Assembly: GCA_937146645.1 (NCBI GenBank)
Contig: CAKZRQ010000047.1
Span: 1 to 56,007 of the forward strand
Reading direction: 5' to 3'
DNA: 56,007 nucleotides
Source: an uncultured Cyclobacteriaceae bacterium
Lineage (GTDB): Bacteria; Bacteroidota; Bacteroidia; Cytophagales; Cyclobacteriaceae
This document shows positions 25,964 to 36,297 of the stretch, one piece after another. The first letter of the stretch is position 1. The number at the start of each line of letters is the position of its first letter. The notes under the pieces were generated by a model. That model was not told the origin of the DNA. It worked only from the letters and a program-made list of their open reading frames with translations, and did no database searches. Made by a program: the position numbers and the translations under genes.

Positions 25964-27148
25964 TTAATCCACATAAAGCACAAGACCCTTTAGATATTCG
26001 GTTTCAGGGTGATATATATTGACCGGATGATCCGCTGGCTGGCTTAATTGATGTAGAATTTTAATGGTTCTTTTTGATTCCAATGCAGCCGCCACGATAG
26101 TATTTCGGAACAAAGCTTTGTCTACTACCTGACTGCATGAGAAAGTAAACAAGATTCCTCCCTTTTTGATTTTTTTAAGGGCCTCTAAATTCAATCTTTT
26201 GTAGGCTTGAACGGCATTATGTCTCGCTTTCATATTCTTGGCGAAAGCAGGTGGATCGAGCACTATCACATCAAAGTCATCACCGATTTCACGGATGTAT
26301 TTTACCACGTCAGCCTGAATCGATTTGTGATTACCTTTTATTTCTGGATTGAGTTGAAAATTTTCTTCGGTAAGCTGAATAGCGCTTTCAGAAATGTCCA
26401 CAGAATGAACTTCGCTGGCTCCGGCAAGTAATGACATCACGGAGAAAGCCCCTGAATAGCAGAAGGTATTTAAGACCTTTTTATCTTTTGAGTACTCTCC
26501 GAGCAAAGCACGATTCTCTCGTTGGTCAATGAAGAATCCTGTTTTTTGACCCTTTTCCCAATCAATTTTGTATTTGGCCCCGTGTTCAGAAACTAAATCT
26601 GTTTTGGGCTCACCCAGTATAAATCCGTTTTCACCATTTCGAAATTCCTTAGGAAGTACGTCTTTGCTCTTATCATAAACTCCCTTCAGTCTATCTCCGA
26701 GATTACTATCTAATGCTTTGGCAATGGAGTTTCGATACTGAAGCAAAGCTGGGTCATGGCATTGCATTACAGCTGTTCCATTGTAATAGTCAATGATTAG
26801 ACCTGGAATTCCATCACCTTCTCCATGTACCAAACGGAAAACATTGGTCTCCTTAGACTCCAGAAGCCCAATTTTGGATCTATGGTTGATGGCTGAGGAT
26901 AATTTTTGATCCCAAAACTCCTGATTAATCTCTAGGTCTTCGAAGCTTATGATTCTCACCATGATCGAACCTTTGGCAAAATGACCAAGTCCGAGAAAAT
27001 CATTTTTGAAGGAAACTACCCTCACTAAATCACCAGCGTTTAGGGAATGGCCCCTGGAAGCTATGGCTCCTGAAAATACCCAGTGGTGCCGTCTCCTTAA
27101 GGAAATCTCTTTTCCTTTTTTGAGCCTTATTTCTGGGATTGAAGACAT
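25964..27148 (-). CDS. RlmI-like SAM-dependent rRNA methyltransferase, 394 aa
   Basis: Class I methyltransferase of the RlmI/YccW family, expected to methylate a cytosine C5 of 23S rRNA. It has an N-terminal PUA domain (about 1-80, RLKKGKEISLRRRHHWVFSGAI), a central EEHAD-like linker domain, and a Rossmann methylase: FCYSGAFSV binding SAM near 215, and VLDPPAFAK near 290, the catalytic segment. I chose the ATG at 27148 rather than 27184: it gives the usual family N-terminus and reduces the overlap with the ABC-F gene to none (16 bp gap). It is downstream of that translation-associated ABC-F gene, so both may concern ribosome function. Confidence 0.9.
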   Translation of the reverse strand: MSSIPEIRLKKGKEISLRRRHHWVFSGAIASRGHSLNAGDLVRVVSFKNDFLGLGHFAKGSIMVRIISFEDLEINQEFWDQKLSSAINHRSKIGLLESKETNVFRLVHGEGDGIPGLIIDYYNGTAVMQCHDPALLQYRNSIAKALDSNLGDRLKGVYDKSKDVLPKEFRNGENGFILGEPKTDLVSEHGAKYKIDWEKGQKTGFFIDQRENRALLGEYSKDKKVLNTFCYSGAFSVMSLLAGASEVHSVDISESAIQLTEENFQLNPEIKGNHKSIQADVVKYIREIGDDFDVIVLDPPAFAKNMKARHNAVQAYKRLNLEALKKIKKGGILFTFSCSQVVDKALFRNTIVAAALESKRTIKILHQLSQPADHPVNIYHPETEYLKGLVLYVD

Positions 27149-27164
27149 GTCTTTTGGATAGAGA

Positions 27165-28814
<1,650 letters not shown>

Positions 28815-28942
28815 CTATTTAATTCAATCCGCTGAACTTAAAAAGGTCTTTCAAGTTCTATTTCTACCATCCTTTTAAGGTTTTAAGCTATTTTCTAAAA
28901 GGGGTTAATTATATTAAAATCTTGAAAGCTAAACACCCCTGA

Positions 28943-31900
28943 ATGAGGAGACTTCTACTCGCATTTCTTTTCTTATTTTCCTTCATAAGTGTACAGAATC
29001 AGGCCTTTGGTCAACTCTCTACTGTAGGTAAGGAATTTTGGGTGGGTTTTATGGATAATAATCGCCTCCTGCCTGATGCGCCTGATCAAGCGGTAATTGT
29101 TATATCAGCCAATGAAGACGCTACAGGGACAATTGAATATTTGGGTAGAACCATTGACTTTGATATTCAGCAGGGCGAACAATTTGCTCATATCGTCCCT
29201 TCCACAGAAGTTGATTTATTGCATAGGGTCAGTGGACTGAGAGAAAATAAAGGTGTATACATTCTTTCTACAGGTAAGATTGCGGTTTATGCTTTTAATG
29301 AAAGATTCCGAAGTGCTGATGGAACCGTAGTATTACCTATCGGTGCGCTAGGGAAGGATTATCGAATTACTTCCCACTATGAGGTTCTTACAGGTGTACA
29401 GTACAATGGAAATATAAATGATGAGAGTCAGCTTCTTGTCATTGCGACCGAGGACAATACTGAGATTGAAATCACACCAACAGTTAATACGTTGAGTGGA
29501 GGCTTGGCTGATATACCTTTTACCCTTTCCCTAAATCGAGGCCAGAGTTATCAGCTTAAATCTAAATCCGATATGACCGGTACCCGAGTACGGGTAATCG
29601 GTGATAATGCGGATGATTGTAAGAAAATTGCTGTTTTTGGTGGTAATAAATGGACCTCTGTTGGAAACTGTGGTGCAGCAAATGATAATCTATTTCAGCA
29701 AGCCTATCCTGTAAACACATGGGGTACTTCTTTTGTCCATGTGGCCTTGTCAGGAAGGACTTCAGGAGAGTTGGTGAAGGTTTTGGCTTCTGAAGACGGA
29801 ACCGAAGTGCTTGTGGATGGAGCAAGTCGTGGGACCATTGATGCTGGGGAATTCCTTTCTCTAGAGTTCGGAATTAATCGCTCTGCATCTATTAAGACAA
29901 CTAAACCGAGTTCTGTTACAGTTTTTTCAAAGAGTCAAGAGTGCAACGAAGCTGGTGCACCTAATTTCGAGAATGGGGATCCCTTTATGATTACTTACAG
30001 TCCAAGTGAGCAATTGTTAACCTCAATAAGATTTAATGCATTAAATCTCCCGTCTATTGTAACCCATTACGTAAATGTAGTAGTAAGCACCGATGCAGCT
30101 TTGCAGACTGTCCTTGACGGACAAAATGTGGGAGGAAGATTTTCACCAGTACCAGGCGATCCCTCATTTTCTTACGCCAGAATCAATATCACACAAGGCA
30201 TCCATCAACTTTCTAATCCGGAAGGATTTACGGCATATGTCTATGGGTTTGGTTTTCTTGAGTCCTACGGTTTTGCTGTTGGTGCGGCGCTGGATAATTT
30301 GAATTTTGAAACTGAGTCAGCTTACGAATTTGAGGTCGATGGTGAAAATGTAGCTTGCCTAAATGAAGAAGCAGAATGGTCTGTGACTTCAGAAAATCCA
30401 GATTATACTTATTTCGTTTGGGACTTTGGAGATGGTAGTGATCCTGTAGTTGGGCAAACCGTATCTCATACATTTACTGAACCCGGTACGTATCCAGTGA
30501 GTGTGGTAGCAGCACTAAGTCCGAATACCTGTGACGAACAAGAGAATATTGATTTTGAGATTGAAGTAAATTCTCTTTCCGCAGAGTTAAATGGTGAGAC
30601 AAGCGTTTGTCCTGATGTAGAAGAGGTCATTTATAAAATTGATGAGACTGAGAATGTGGGCTTGGTTGAGTTTGAAGTAGAGGGAGGAACTATTCTTGAA
30701 AATTATGGGGATTCAGTTTTGGTGGCTTGGGGACCAGCTAATCCAAGTGCAAGGGTTATTGCTAAACCTTTTGCAGCCAATGGCTGTCCAGGTGAGGAAT
30801 TGGTTTTGGAGGTGGTAATCAATAATCAGCTTCAAGCTTCTCTTCCTGAAGGACCGCTGGATGTATGTTTTGATCCTAACGTTTCACAATTCTATACTGT
30901 TAGCAGTCCAGTCGGTGGAAGATCTTATGAATGGGATATTGAGGGCGGAGAAATAGTCAGTGGAAATGGCTCTGCAGAAATTGAAGTACTTTGGAATACG
31001 CCGGGGGTAATAGGAAGAGTTCGATATACTGTATCCAGTTTGGTAGATGAAAGTTGTGAAGGTGTCTCGGACTATATTGATGTTAACGTAACGGAAGAAT
31101 TTGTAGCTACCGTATCAAATGATCCGATTTTACTTTGTAATGGTGATTCGAATGGGATCATTGAATTGGATGTACAGGGTGGGGTAGCACCCTATACTTT
31201 TGAGTGGGAGCATGATGGCACAATAGATTCTGGCATTGCTGAAAACCTTGTTGCTGGTCTATACACTGTCAAGGTAATTGATGCTATCGGTTGCGAAAGA
31301 TTACTTGAAGATATTGAAGTGGTGGAACCTGAAACTTTGGCGATTCAATCCATTGCTTTTGAGGGAACCAGTTGCTTCGGTAAACCTGACGGCACCCTTG
31401 ATCTCCAAATAACCGGCGGAGTCCCGCCTTATTCTATTGACTTCAGAGACGGGGTTAACACTTCTGGTTCTGTCAATTTTATAGATTTGGAATCTGGTCT
31501 TTACACTTGGGAGGTAGTAGATGCCAATGGCTGTATTTTACCAGTAGAGTTTGAAATTACATCACCTGCACCACTAGATGTAGATGTGAGACTCGAGAAG
31601 CCTGCATGTCCCGGAGGTTTTAACGGAGAGCTTTTGGCAATTCCAACTGGAGGTACTGGTCCTTATGTTTACACCTGGGGTGATGGTTCGACCGGAGCAA
31701 ACCTTTTAAATTTAGGTCGGGGTGAATACGAAGTGTCTGTTTTAGATAATGACGGATGTGTTAGTGTTGGAACAGGAAGAGTGTTGGAGACGGCACCTCA
31801 GATAAGAATGCCAACTGGCTTTGATCCAAAAAATAATGCTCCACTTTATCAGGGAGTGTCGAACTGTGAAGTGAATTTCCAAATTTGGATATATGATCGA

Positions 31901-32062
31901 TGGGGACAGCTTGTGTACACGGGAACAGAAGGCTGGGATGGGATGCTAAATGGTGATGAAGCCCCAACTGGAACCTATTCTTACATGGTTTCATATTCTT
32001 ATACCATAGAAGAAACTCCTCAAACCCAACAAAAACGTGGAACATTTACTTTAATTAGGTAA
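28943..32062 (+). CDS. Giant secreted protein: IgGFc-N-like, PKD, SprB-like repeats, CHU_C-type C-terminus, 1039 aa
   Basis: Signal peptide (residues 1-23, AFG-Q) is followed by a beta-rich region of about 28-450 whose KEFWVGFMDNN start, FGGNKW and SYGF motifs match the IgGFc-binding N-terminal family. Next come a PKD domain (about 455-545; FVWDFGDGSD), a PKD-like pair (about 548-720), and three SprB-like repeats (about 730-798, 808-872, 885-945), each beginning C-x-G-x-x-x-G and ending with D-x-x-GC. The C-terminus (955-1039) has DRWGQLVY, GWDG and GTFTLIR, as in the CHU_C / type B domain used by the type IX secretion system. It is therefore probably secreted or displayed on the cell surface by T9SS; adhesion or gliding is the likely role. 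A paralogue follows after 24 bp. Confidence 0.9.
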   Translation: MRRLLLAFLFLFSFISVQNQAFGQLSTVGKEFWVGFMDNNRLLPDAPDQAVIVISANEDATGTIEYLGRTIDFDIQQGEQFAHIVPSTEVDLLHRVSGLRENKGVYILSTGKIAVYAFNERFRSADGTVVLPIGALGKDYRITSHYEVLTGVQYNGNINDESQLLVIATEDNTEIEITPTVNTLSGGLADIPFTLSLNRGQSYQLKSKSDMTGTRVRVIGDNADDCKKIAVFGGNKWTSVGNCGAANDNLFQQAYPVNTWGTSFVHVALSGRTSGELVKVLASEDGTEVLVDGASRGTIDAGEFLSLEFGINRSASIKTTKPSSVTVFSKSQECNEAGAPNFENGDPFMITYSPSEQLLTSIRFNALNLPSIVTHYVNVVVSTDAALQTVLDGQNVGGRFSPVPGDPSFSYARINITQGIHQLSNPEGFTAYVYGFGFLESYGFAVGAALDNLNFETESAYEFEVDGENVACLNEEAEWSVTSENPDYTYFVWDFGDGSDPVVGQTVSHTFTEPGTYPVSVVAALSPNTCDEQENIDFEIEVNSLSAELNGETSVCPDVEEVIYKIDETENVGLVEFEVEGGTILENYGDSVLVAWGPANPSARVIAKPFAANGCPGEELVLEVVINNQLQASLPEGPLDVCFDPNVSQFYTVSSPVGGRSYEWDIEGGEIVSGNGSAEIEVLWNTPGVIGRVRYTVSSLVDESCEGVSDYIDVNVTEEFVATVSNDPILLCNGDSNGIIELDVQGGVAPYTFEWEHDGTIDSGIAENLVAGLYTVKVIDAIGCERLLEDIEVVEPETLAIQSIAFEGTSCFGKPDGTLDLQITGGVPPYSIDFRDGVNTSGSVNFIDLESGLYTWEVVDANGCILPVEFEITSPAPLDVDVRLEKPACPGGFNGELLAIPTGGTGPYVYTWGDGSTGANLLNLGRGEYEVSVLDNDGCVSVGTGRVLETAPQIRMPTGFDPKNNAPLYQGVSNCEVNFQIWIYDRWGQLVYTGTEGWDGMLNGDEAPTGTYSYMVSYSYTIEETPQTQQKRGTFTLIR

Positions 32063-32086
32063 GGATAGAAGGGTAAAGGATTTGAT

Positions 32087-35000
32087 GTGAAAAAATACCT
32101 GATGATTTATGTGTGCCTTTTTGGGTTGGTTATCCTTCCCGAAACACTTATTGCTCAGGTTTCAACCATAGGTCGAGAATTTTATATCGGCTTTATGGAC
32201 AACAATCGTCGTCCTACTCAACCCGATAAGGTTGTGATTATTCTGACTGCTGTGGAAAAGGCAGCAGGTACCATCCAAACTCCCAAACAGAATATCACTT
32301 TTGATCTTGACGCAGGACAGCAATTAATCCAGGAATTTGATGGAGATGGAGAGGGAATTATCCATCGAGAAAGTGGGGTAGAGGAATTTAAACCCCTCAC
32401 CATTACAAGTTCAGGTGATCTTACGGTTCATGCAATTAATGGTCGTGAATACAGTTCTGACGGTACGGTTATTCTACCAGTTAATTCGCTTAGTACCGAA
32501 TACATGGTGATGGCTCACTATGAAAATTTCCCCCCAGATATCGATCCAGGTAGTAACCAAAACTTTGAAAGTACGCTCTTGGTAATGGCCATTGAGAATA
32601 ATACCGAAGTAGAGATTATTCCTTCAGCCACTACCATTAATACAGTTCCTGCCGGCGCCCCAATTACGGTAACCTTAAATGAAGGTGAAAGCTATCAAAT
32701 CAAAGCAAATGATGATCTAACTGGTTCAAGTGTCCGTGTTCTGAATCAGGATGAAGGCACCTGTAAACTTTTGGCAGTTTTTGGAGGAAACAAAACCAGT
32801 AGCGCGGGGGACTGCGGAACGAGTGGGGACCATATTTTCCAGCAGGCTTATCCTATTGATACTTGGGGTAAGGAATATGTACATGTTCCGTTGGCGGGAA
32901 GAACTTCAGGCGAAATTGTTAAGGTTCTAGCTGCTGAAGATGGTACTCAGGTGAGAATCAATGGAAATCTTGAGGTCACATTGGATGCTGGAGAATTTGA
33001 CCGTTTTGAATTTGCAAAGGATGAGCTGGCAGTGATCGAAACCTCAAAACCAAGTTCGGTAGCGGTTGTGGCAAAGAGCGCAGCTTGTAATGAGTTTGGC
33101 GTAGCGCCTCTAGGTGACCCAAGCTTATTTCTCTTAAGTCCAAATCGACAAAAGATTGAGGATATCACTTTTTCTACGGGAAAACTCATTGGTGAATTCA
33201 ATCAGGAGATTTCTCATTTCCTAACTGTTTTAGTGGATAATGATGCAATAGGCCAAACAGTGTTGAATGGTCAAAACATAGGCAACCAATTTCAGCCCGC
33301 CTTGAATTCAGGATTGTCATATGCTCGAATTGAGATACCCTATGGTGTAAACAGTTTGTCTAATCCTGAAGGGGTCATAGGTTATGTTTATGGCTCAGGA
33401 TCAATCGAGTCCTATGGATTTTCTGTAGGAACGAACTTAGAAAGTATCCAATTCGAAGCAGAATCTGAATATGAGTTTGAGGTCGAGGGAGAGCAAGTTG
33501 CCTGTTATAATCAGGAAGGTACCTGGTCTGTGGTTCCCGATAATCCTGAATTCAATCAATTCACCTGGGATTTTGGTGACGGATCAGAATTGAAAGATGG
33601 ACAGGAGGTCAATCATACTTTTACAGAGACAGGTACTTTCGAAGTCAAAATTTTCGCATCTACCGGAGAGGATAGATGTGATAAGCAGGATGAATTCACA
33701 TTTGAAGTGGAAGTGAAAGAAGTTACGGGGATTATTTCTGGCCCTTCATCTGTTTGTCCTGATAATGGTGAGGTCACCTATGAAATTACCGATAAAGCCA
33801 ATTTCGATCGGGCAATTTGGAATGTTCAAGGTGGAAATCTCATTTCACAGACGGACAGCACCTTAACAATTGATTGGGTTGATCCTGGCACGGGTTTGAT
33901 AGAAGCTACACTCTTAACTGATGAAGGATGCGAGGGAGAAACGTTGTCTCTTGAGGTTGAGGTTACTGAAGATATCCAACCCGAGGCACCTGAAGGACCT
34001 TCAGGTATTTGCGATGGGGTTTTTGAGGGTTTGACTTATTCTGTTCCCTTCCCCGCTGAAGCAAGAATTTATTCTTGGGACATAACCGGAGGAACAATTT
34101 TATCCGATGCGGATACTGAGCAGGTGATTGTGGATTGGGATGAGAATAGTCCGGTAAAGCAATTATTCTTTACTGAGACCAGTGAGTTCGATGCGACATG
34201 TTCAGGTCAATCGGAAATCTTGACCGTTGAGATTTTTGGGCCTGTAACTATAGAGCAGGATTTCTCAGATCCAGCATGTGCAGGTCATTCCGATGGAGTA
34301 ATTGAAATTATTCCAAATGGTGGATCTGGTGAGTTTGAGTATTCATGGTCCCATGATCCAGCTTTGGACGAAGGAGTAGCTCGAGGACTTTCAGCTGGTT
34401 TTTATTCTGTGGAGGTGTCCGATGCGAGTGGGTGTTTTATTGAGACCTATGAATTTACGTTGAATGATCCTGCTCCCATACGGATTTTGAGTACTCCTGA
34501 GATAATTCCTCCATCTTGCGAAGGAGGAAGAGATGGTCAAATCATTGTAGAGCTTTCTGGTGGCACTGGTGATTTACAGGAATTTGATTTTTCGTCTGAG
34601 TGGGATGGACGTTTCTTAACCATATCCAGACTTTTTGCCGGACCCTACACGGCTTTTATTCAGGACCAAAGAGGATGTGGAGTCACCATTACAGTAGAAA
34701 TACCCGAAGGCGACCCCATTACCTTGAATTTTACGGAGGGCAACCCAAGCTGTCCAGGATCAGTGGATGGTGAATTAACTGTGGAAGTGATAGGAGGTGC
34801 AGCCCCATTCACTTATTTATGGGAGGATGGACAAACCGGTCAAACTGCAATTAATTTGCCTTCTGGACCTCTTGGAGTAACTGTTACCGATGCCAATGGA
34901 TGTATTGTGGAAGGGATAGGCACAGTGTCTAGAGGCACACCACAAGTAAGAATGCCAACGGGCTTCAATCCTGAAGATGGTCCTTATGGTCCGGTGATAC

Positions 35001-35200
35001 TTTGCGGAGCGGATTACTCCTTAATGATCTGGAATAGATGGGGTCAGTTGGTTTATTCTGGTTCAGATGGTTGGGATGGAAATATTGCTGGTGAAGAAGC
35101 CGCTCCTGGCGTATACTCTTACAAATTAGAGTACGAGTACGTTGAAGGTGGTCAGAATTACAATGAGGTAGATGGCGGAACATTTACCCTGATTCGATAA
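32087..35200 (+). CDS. Giant secreted protein, tandem paralogue of the preceding gene, 1037 aa
   Basis: Same architecture as its upstream neighbour: signal peptide (to LIAQ near 23), IgGFc-N-like region (REFYIGFMDNN start, FGGNKT, ESYGF), PKD domain (FTWDFGDGSE near 490), PKD-like pair, three SprB-like repeats (starting near CAGHSDG, CEGGRDG and CPGSVDG), and a CHU_C-type end (NRWGQLVY, GWDG, GTFTLIR). The start codon is GTG (GTGAAAAAATAC); an ATG five codons later would cut into the signal peptide n-region, and an overlapping ATG two bases earlier is out of frame. The sequences have diverged considerably, so the duplication is not recent. Expected cargo of T9SS, acting outside the cell. No PorP/SprF partner follows. 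Confidence 0.9.
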   Translation: MKKYLMIYVCLFGLVILPETLIAQVSTIGREFYIGFMDNNRRPTQPDKVVIILTAVEKAAGTIQTPKQNITFDLDAGQQLIQEFDGDGEGIIHRESGVEEFKPLTITSSGDLTVHAINGREYSSDGTVILPVNSLSTEYMVMAHYENFPPDIDPGSNQNFESTLLVMAIENNTEVEIIPSATTINTVPAGAPITVTLNEGESYQIKANDDLTGSSVRVLNQDEGTCKLLAVFGGNKTSSAGDCGTSGDHIFQQAYPIDTWGKEYVHVPLAGRTSGEIVKVLAAEDGTQVRINGNLEVTLDAGEFDRFEFAKDELAVIETSKPSSVAVVAKSAACNEFGVAPLGDPSLFLLSPNRQKIEDITFSTGKLIGEFNQEISHFLTVLVDNDAIGQTVLNGQNIGNQFQPALNSGLSYARIEIPYGVNSLSNPEGVIGYVYGSGSIESYGFSVGTNLESIQFEAESEYEFEVEGEQVACYNQEGTWSVVPDNPEFNQFTWDFGDGSELKDGQEVNHTFTETGTFEVKIFASTGEDRCDKQDEFTFEVEVKEVTGIISGPSSVCPDNGEVTYEITDKANFDRAIWNVQGGNLISQTDSTLTIDWVDPGTGLIEATLLTDEGCEGETLSLEVEVTEDIQPEAPEGPSGICDGVFEGLTYSVPFPAEARIYSWDITGGTILSDADTEQVIVDWDENSPVKQLFFTETSEFDATCSGQSEILTVEIFGPVTIEQDFSDPACAGHSDGVIEIIPNGGSGEFEYSWSHDPALDEGVARGLSAGFYSVEVSDASGCFIETYEFTLNDPAPIRILSTPEIIPPSCEGGRDGQIIVELSGGTGDLQEFDFSSEWDGRFLTISRLFAGPYTAFIQDQRGCGVTITVEIPEGDPITLNFTEGNPSCPGSVDGELTVEVIGGAAPFTYLWEDGQTGQTAINLPSGPLGVTVTDANGCIVEGIGTVSRGTPQVRMPTGFNPEDGPYGPVILCGADYSLMIWNRWGQLVYSGSDGWDGNIAGEEAAPGVYSYKLEYEYVEGGQNYNEVDGGTFTLIR

Positions 35201-35236
35201 ATCTCAATTAATCCTTCAGGAATAATTCAGATTAAA

Positions 35237-35244
35237 TAGATTTG
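35237..35244 (+). promoter_or_regulatory. Possible -7 box of galE
   Basis: TAGATTTG matches TANNTTTG and lies 15 bp before the galE ATG, implying a leader of roughly eight bases. The expected upstream TTTG is only approximated (TTC), so this is weak support. Confidence 0.35.
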
Positions 35245-35258
35245 TCAAAATTTTTAGA

Positions 35259-36266
35259 ATGAAGAAAATACTAATTACCGGTGGGGCGGGGTACATTGGT
35301 TCCCATACAGCTGTTGAACTTGTCAAAGTTGGTTTTTTACCAATCATTATCGATGACCTTTCCAATTCTGAGATCGGTGTTTTGGACCGATTGAAGGAAA
35401 TCACTGGGGTGGAAATGCCTTTTTATCAGGGAGATTGTGGGGATCGAGCTTTACTAGATCAAGTTTCCTCAGACCATGAACTATCAGGAGTTATTCATTT
35501 CGCTGCCTTCAAAGCCGTTGGTGAGAGTACCGAAAAGCCCTTAAAGTATTATCAGAATAATGTGGGAGCCTTAGTGACCTTACTTGAGTTTATGCAAGAG
35601 CGAGGAATTAAGGATATTGTATTTTCTTCATCTTGTACTGTATATGGTCAACCTGATGTCCTTCCGGTGACAGAAGCCACACCACGACAAGATGCTGAAA
35701 GTCCATATGGAAACACCAAGAAGATTTGTGAGGACATTCTTGTTGACACTGTGAAGAGTAAGGTTGGGCTTAGGGTTATTTCATTGCGGTATTTTAACCC
35801 TGTTGGGGCACATGAGACTTCAAAAATTGGGGAGCTTCCCAAAGGAAAACCCAATAATCTTGTTCCTTTTGTAACTCAAACTGCAGCAGGAATTAGAGAA
35901 AAGCTAACGGTTTTCGGGGGAGACTATGATACACCTGATGGAACCTGTATTCGCGATTATATCCATGTTGTTGATCTTGCGGATGCTCACATGAGAGCTA
36001 TTCAGTATTTAGATGATCAGGACCAGGATTTTTATGATGTGTTTAATGTGGGTACCGGCAGAGGAAACACAGTTCTAGAGGTGATCCAAAGCTTTGAGAA
36101 AGTCAGTGGTGAAAAGCTGAATTATGAAATCGGACCAAGAAGACCTGGAGATGTGATCAAGGTTTGGGCTGACACGACTAAAATCAATGATTTACTTGGC
36201 TGGTCTCCTCAAAAATCTCTGGATGATTCCATGAGAGATAGTTGGAACTGGCAGAAGAGTTTATAA
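35259..36266 (+). CDS. galE: UDP-glucose 4-epimerase, 335 aa
   Basis: Interconverts UDP-glucose and UDP-galactose using tightly bound NAD. The Rossmann motif GGAGYIGSH is at residues 7-15, the catalytic Ser/Tyr/Lys are in SSSCTVYG (near 123-130) and YGNTK (near 149-153), and RYFNPVGAH near 177 is the typical GalE substrate-loop start. Length fits the family. Its likely role is to provide UDP-galactose for envelope polysaccharides or Leloir metabolism. It follows the giant secreted proteins by 58 bp and ends in a strong terminator, so it may be transcribed separately from its own promoter. Confidence 0.95.
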   Translation: MKKILITGGAGYIGSHTAVELVKVGFLPIIIDDLSNSEIGVLDRLKEITGVEMPFYQGDCGDRALLDQVSSDHELSGVIHFAAFKAVGESTEKPLKYYQNNVGALVTLLEFMQERGIKDIVFSSSCTVYGQPDVLPVTEATPRQDAESPYGNTKKICEDILVDTVKSKVGLRVISLRYFNPVGAHETSKIGELPKGKPNNLVPFVTQTAAGIREKLTVFGGDYDTPDGTCIRDYIHVVDLADAHMRAIQYLDDQDQDFYDVFNVGTGRGNTVLEVIQSFEKVSGEKLNYEIGPRRPGDVIKVWADTTKINDLLGWSPQKSLDDSMRDSWNWQKSL

Positions 36267-36270
36267 AAAA

Positions 36271-36297
36271 AGACCATCTAAATGATGGTCTTTTTAT
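36271..36297. terminator. Bidirectional terminator between galE and ggt
   Basis: Stem AGACCATC / GATGGTCT with loop TAAAT, extended by A-T pairs; T tract on the plus strand and the matching A tract upstream give U tracts in both directions. The stop of ggt follows at 36298. Confidence 0.85.

Noticed and set aside
28943..35200. Recent segmental duplication
   Set aside because: The two giant proteins are similar in architecture but too diverged in sequence; no long identical DNA stretches were seen.
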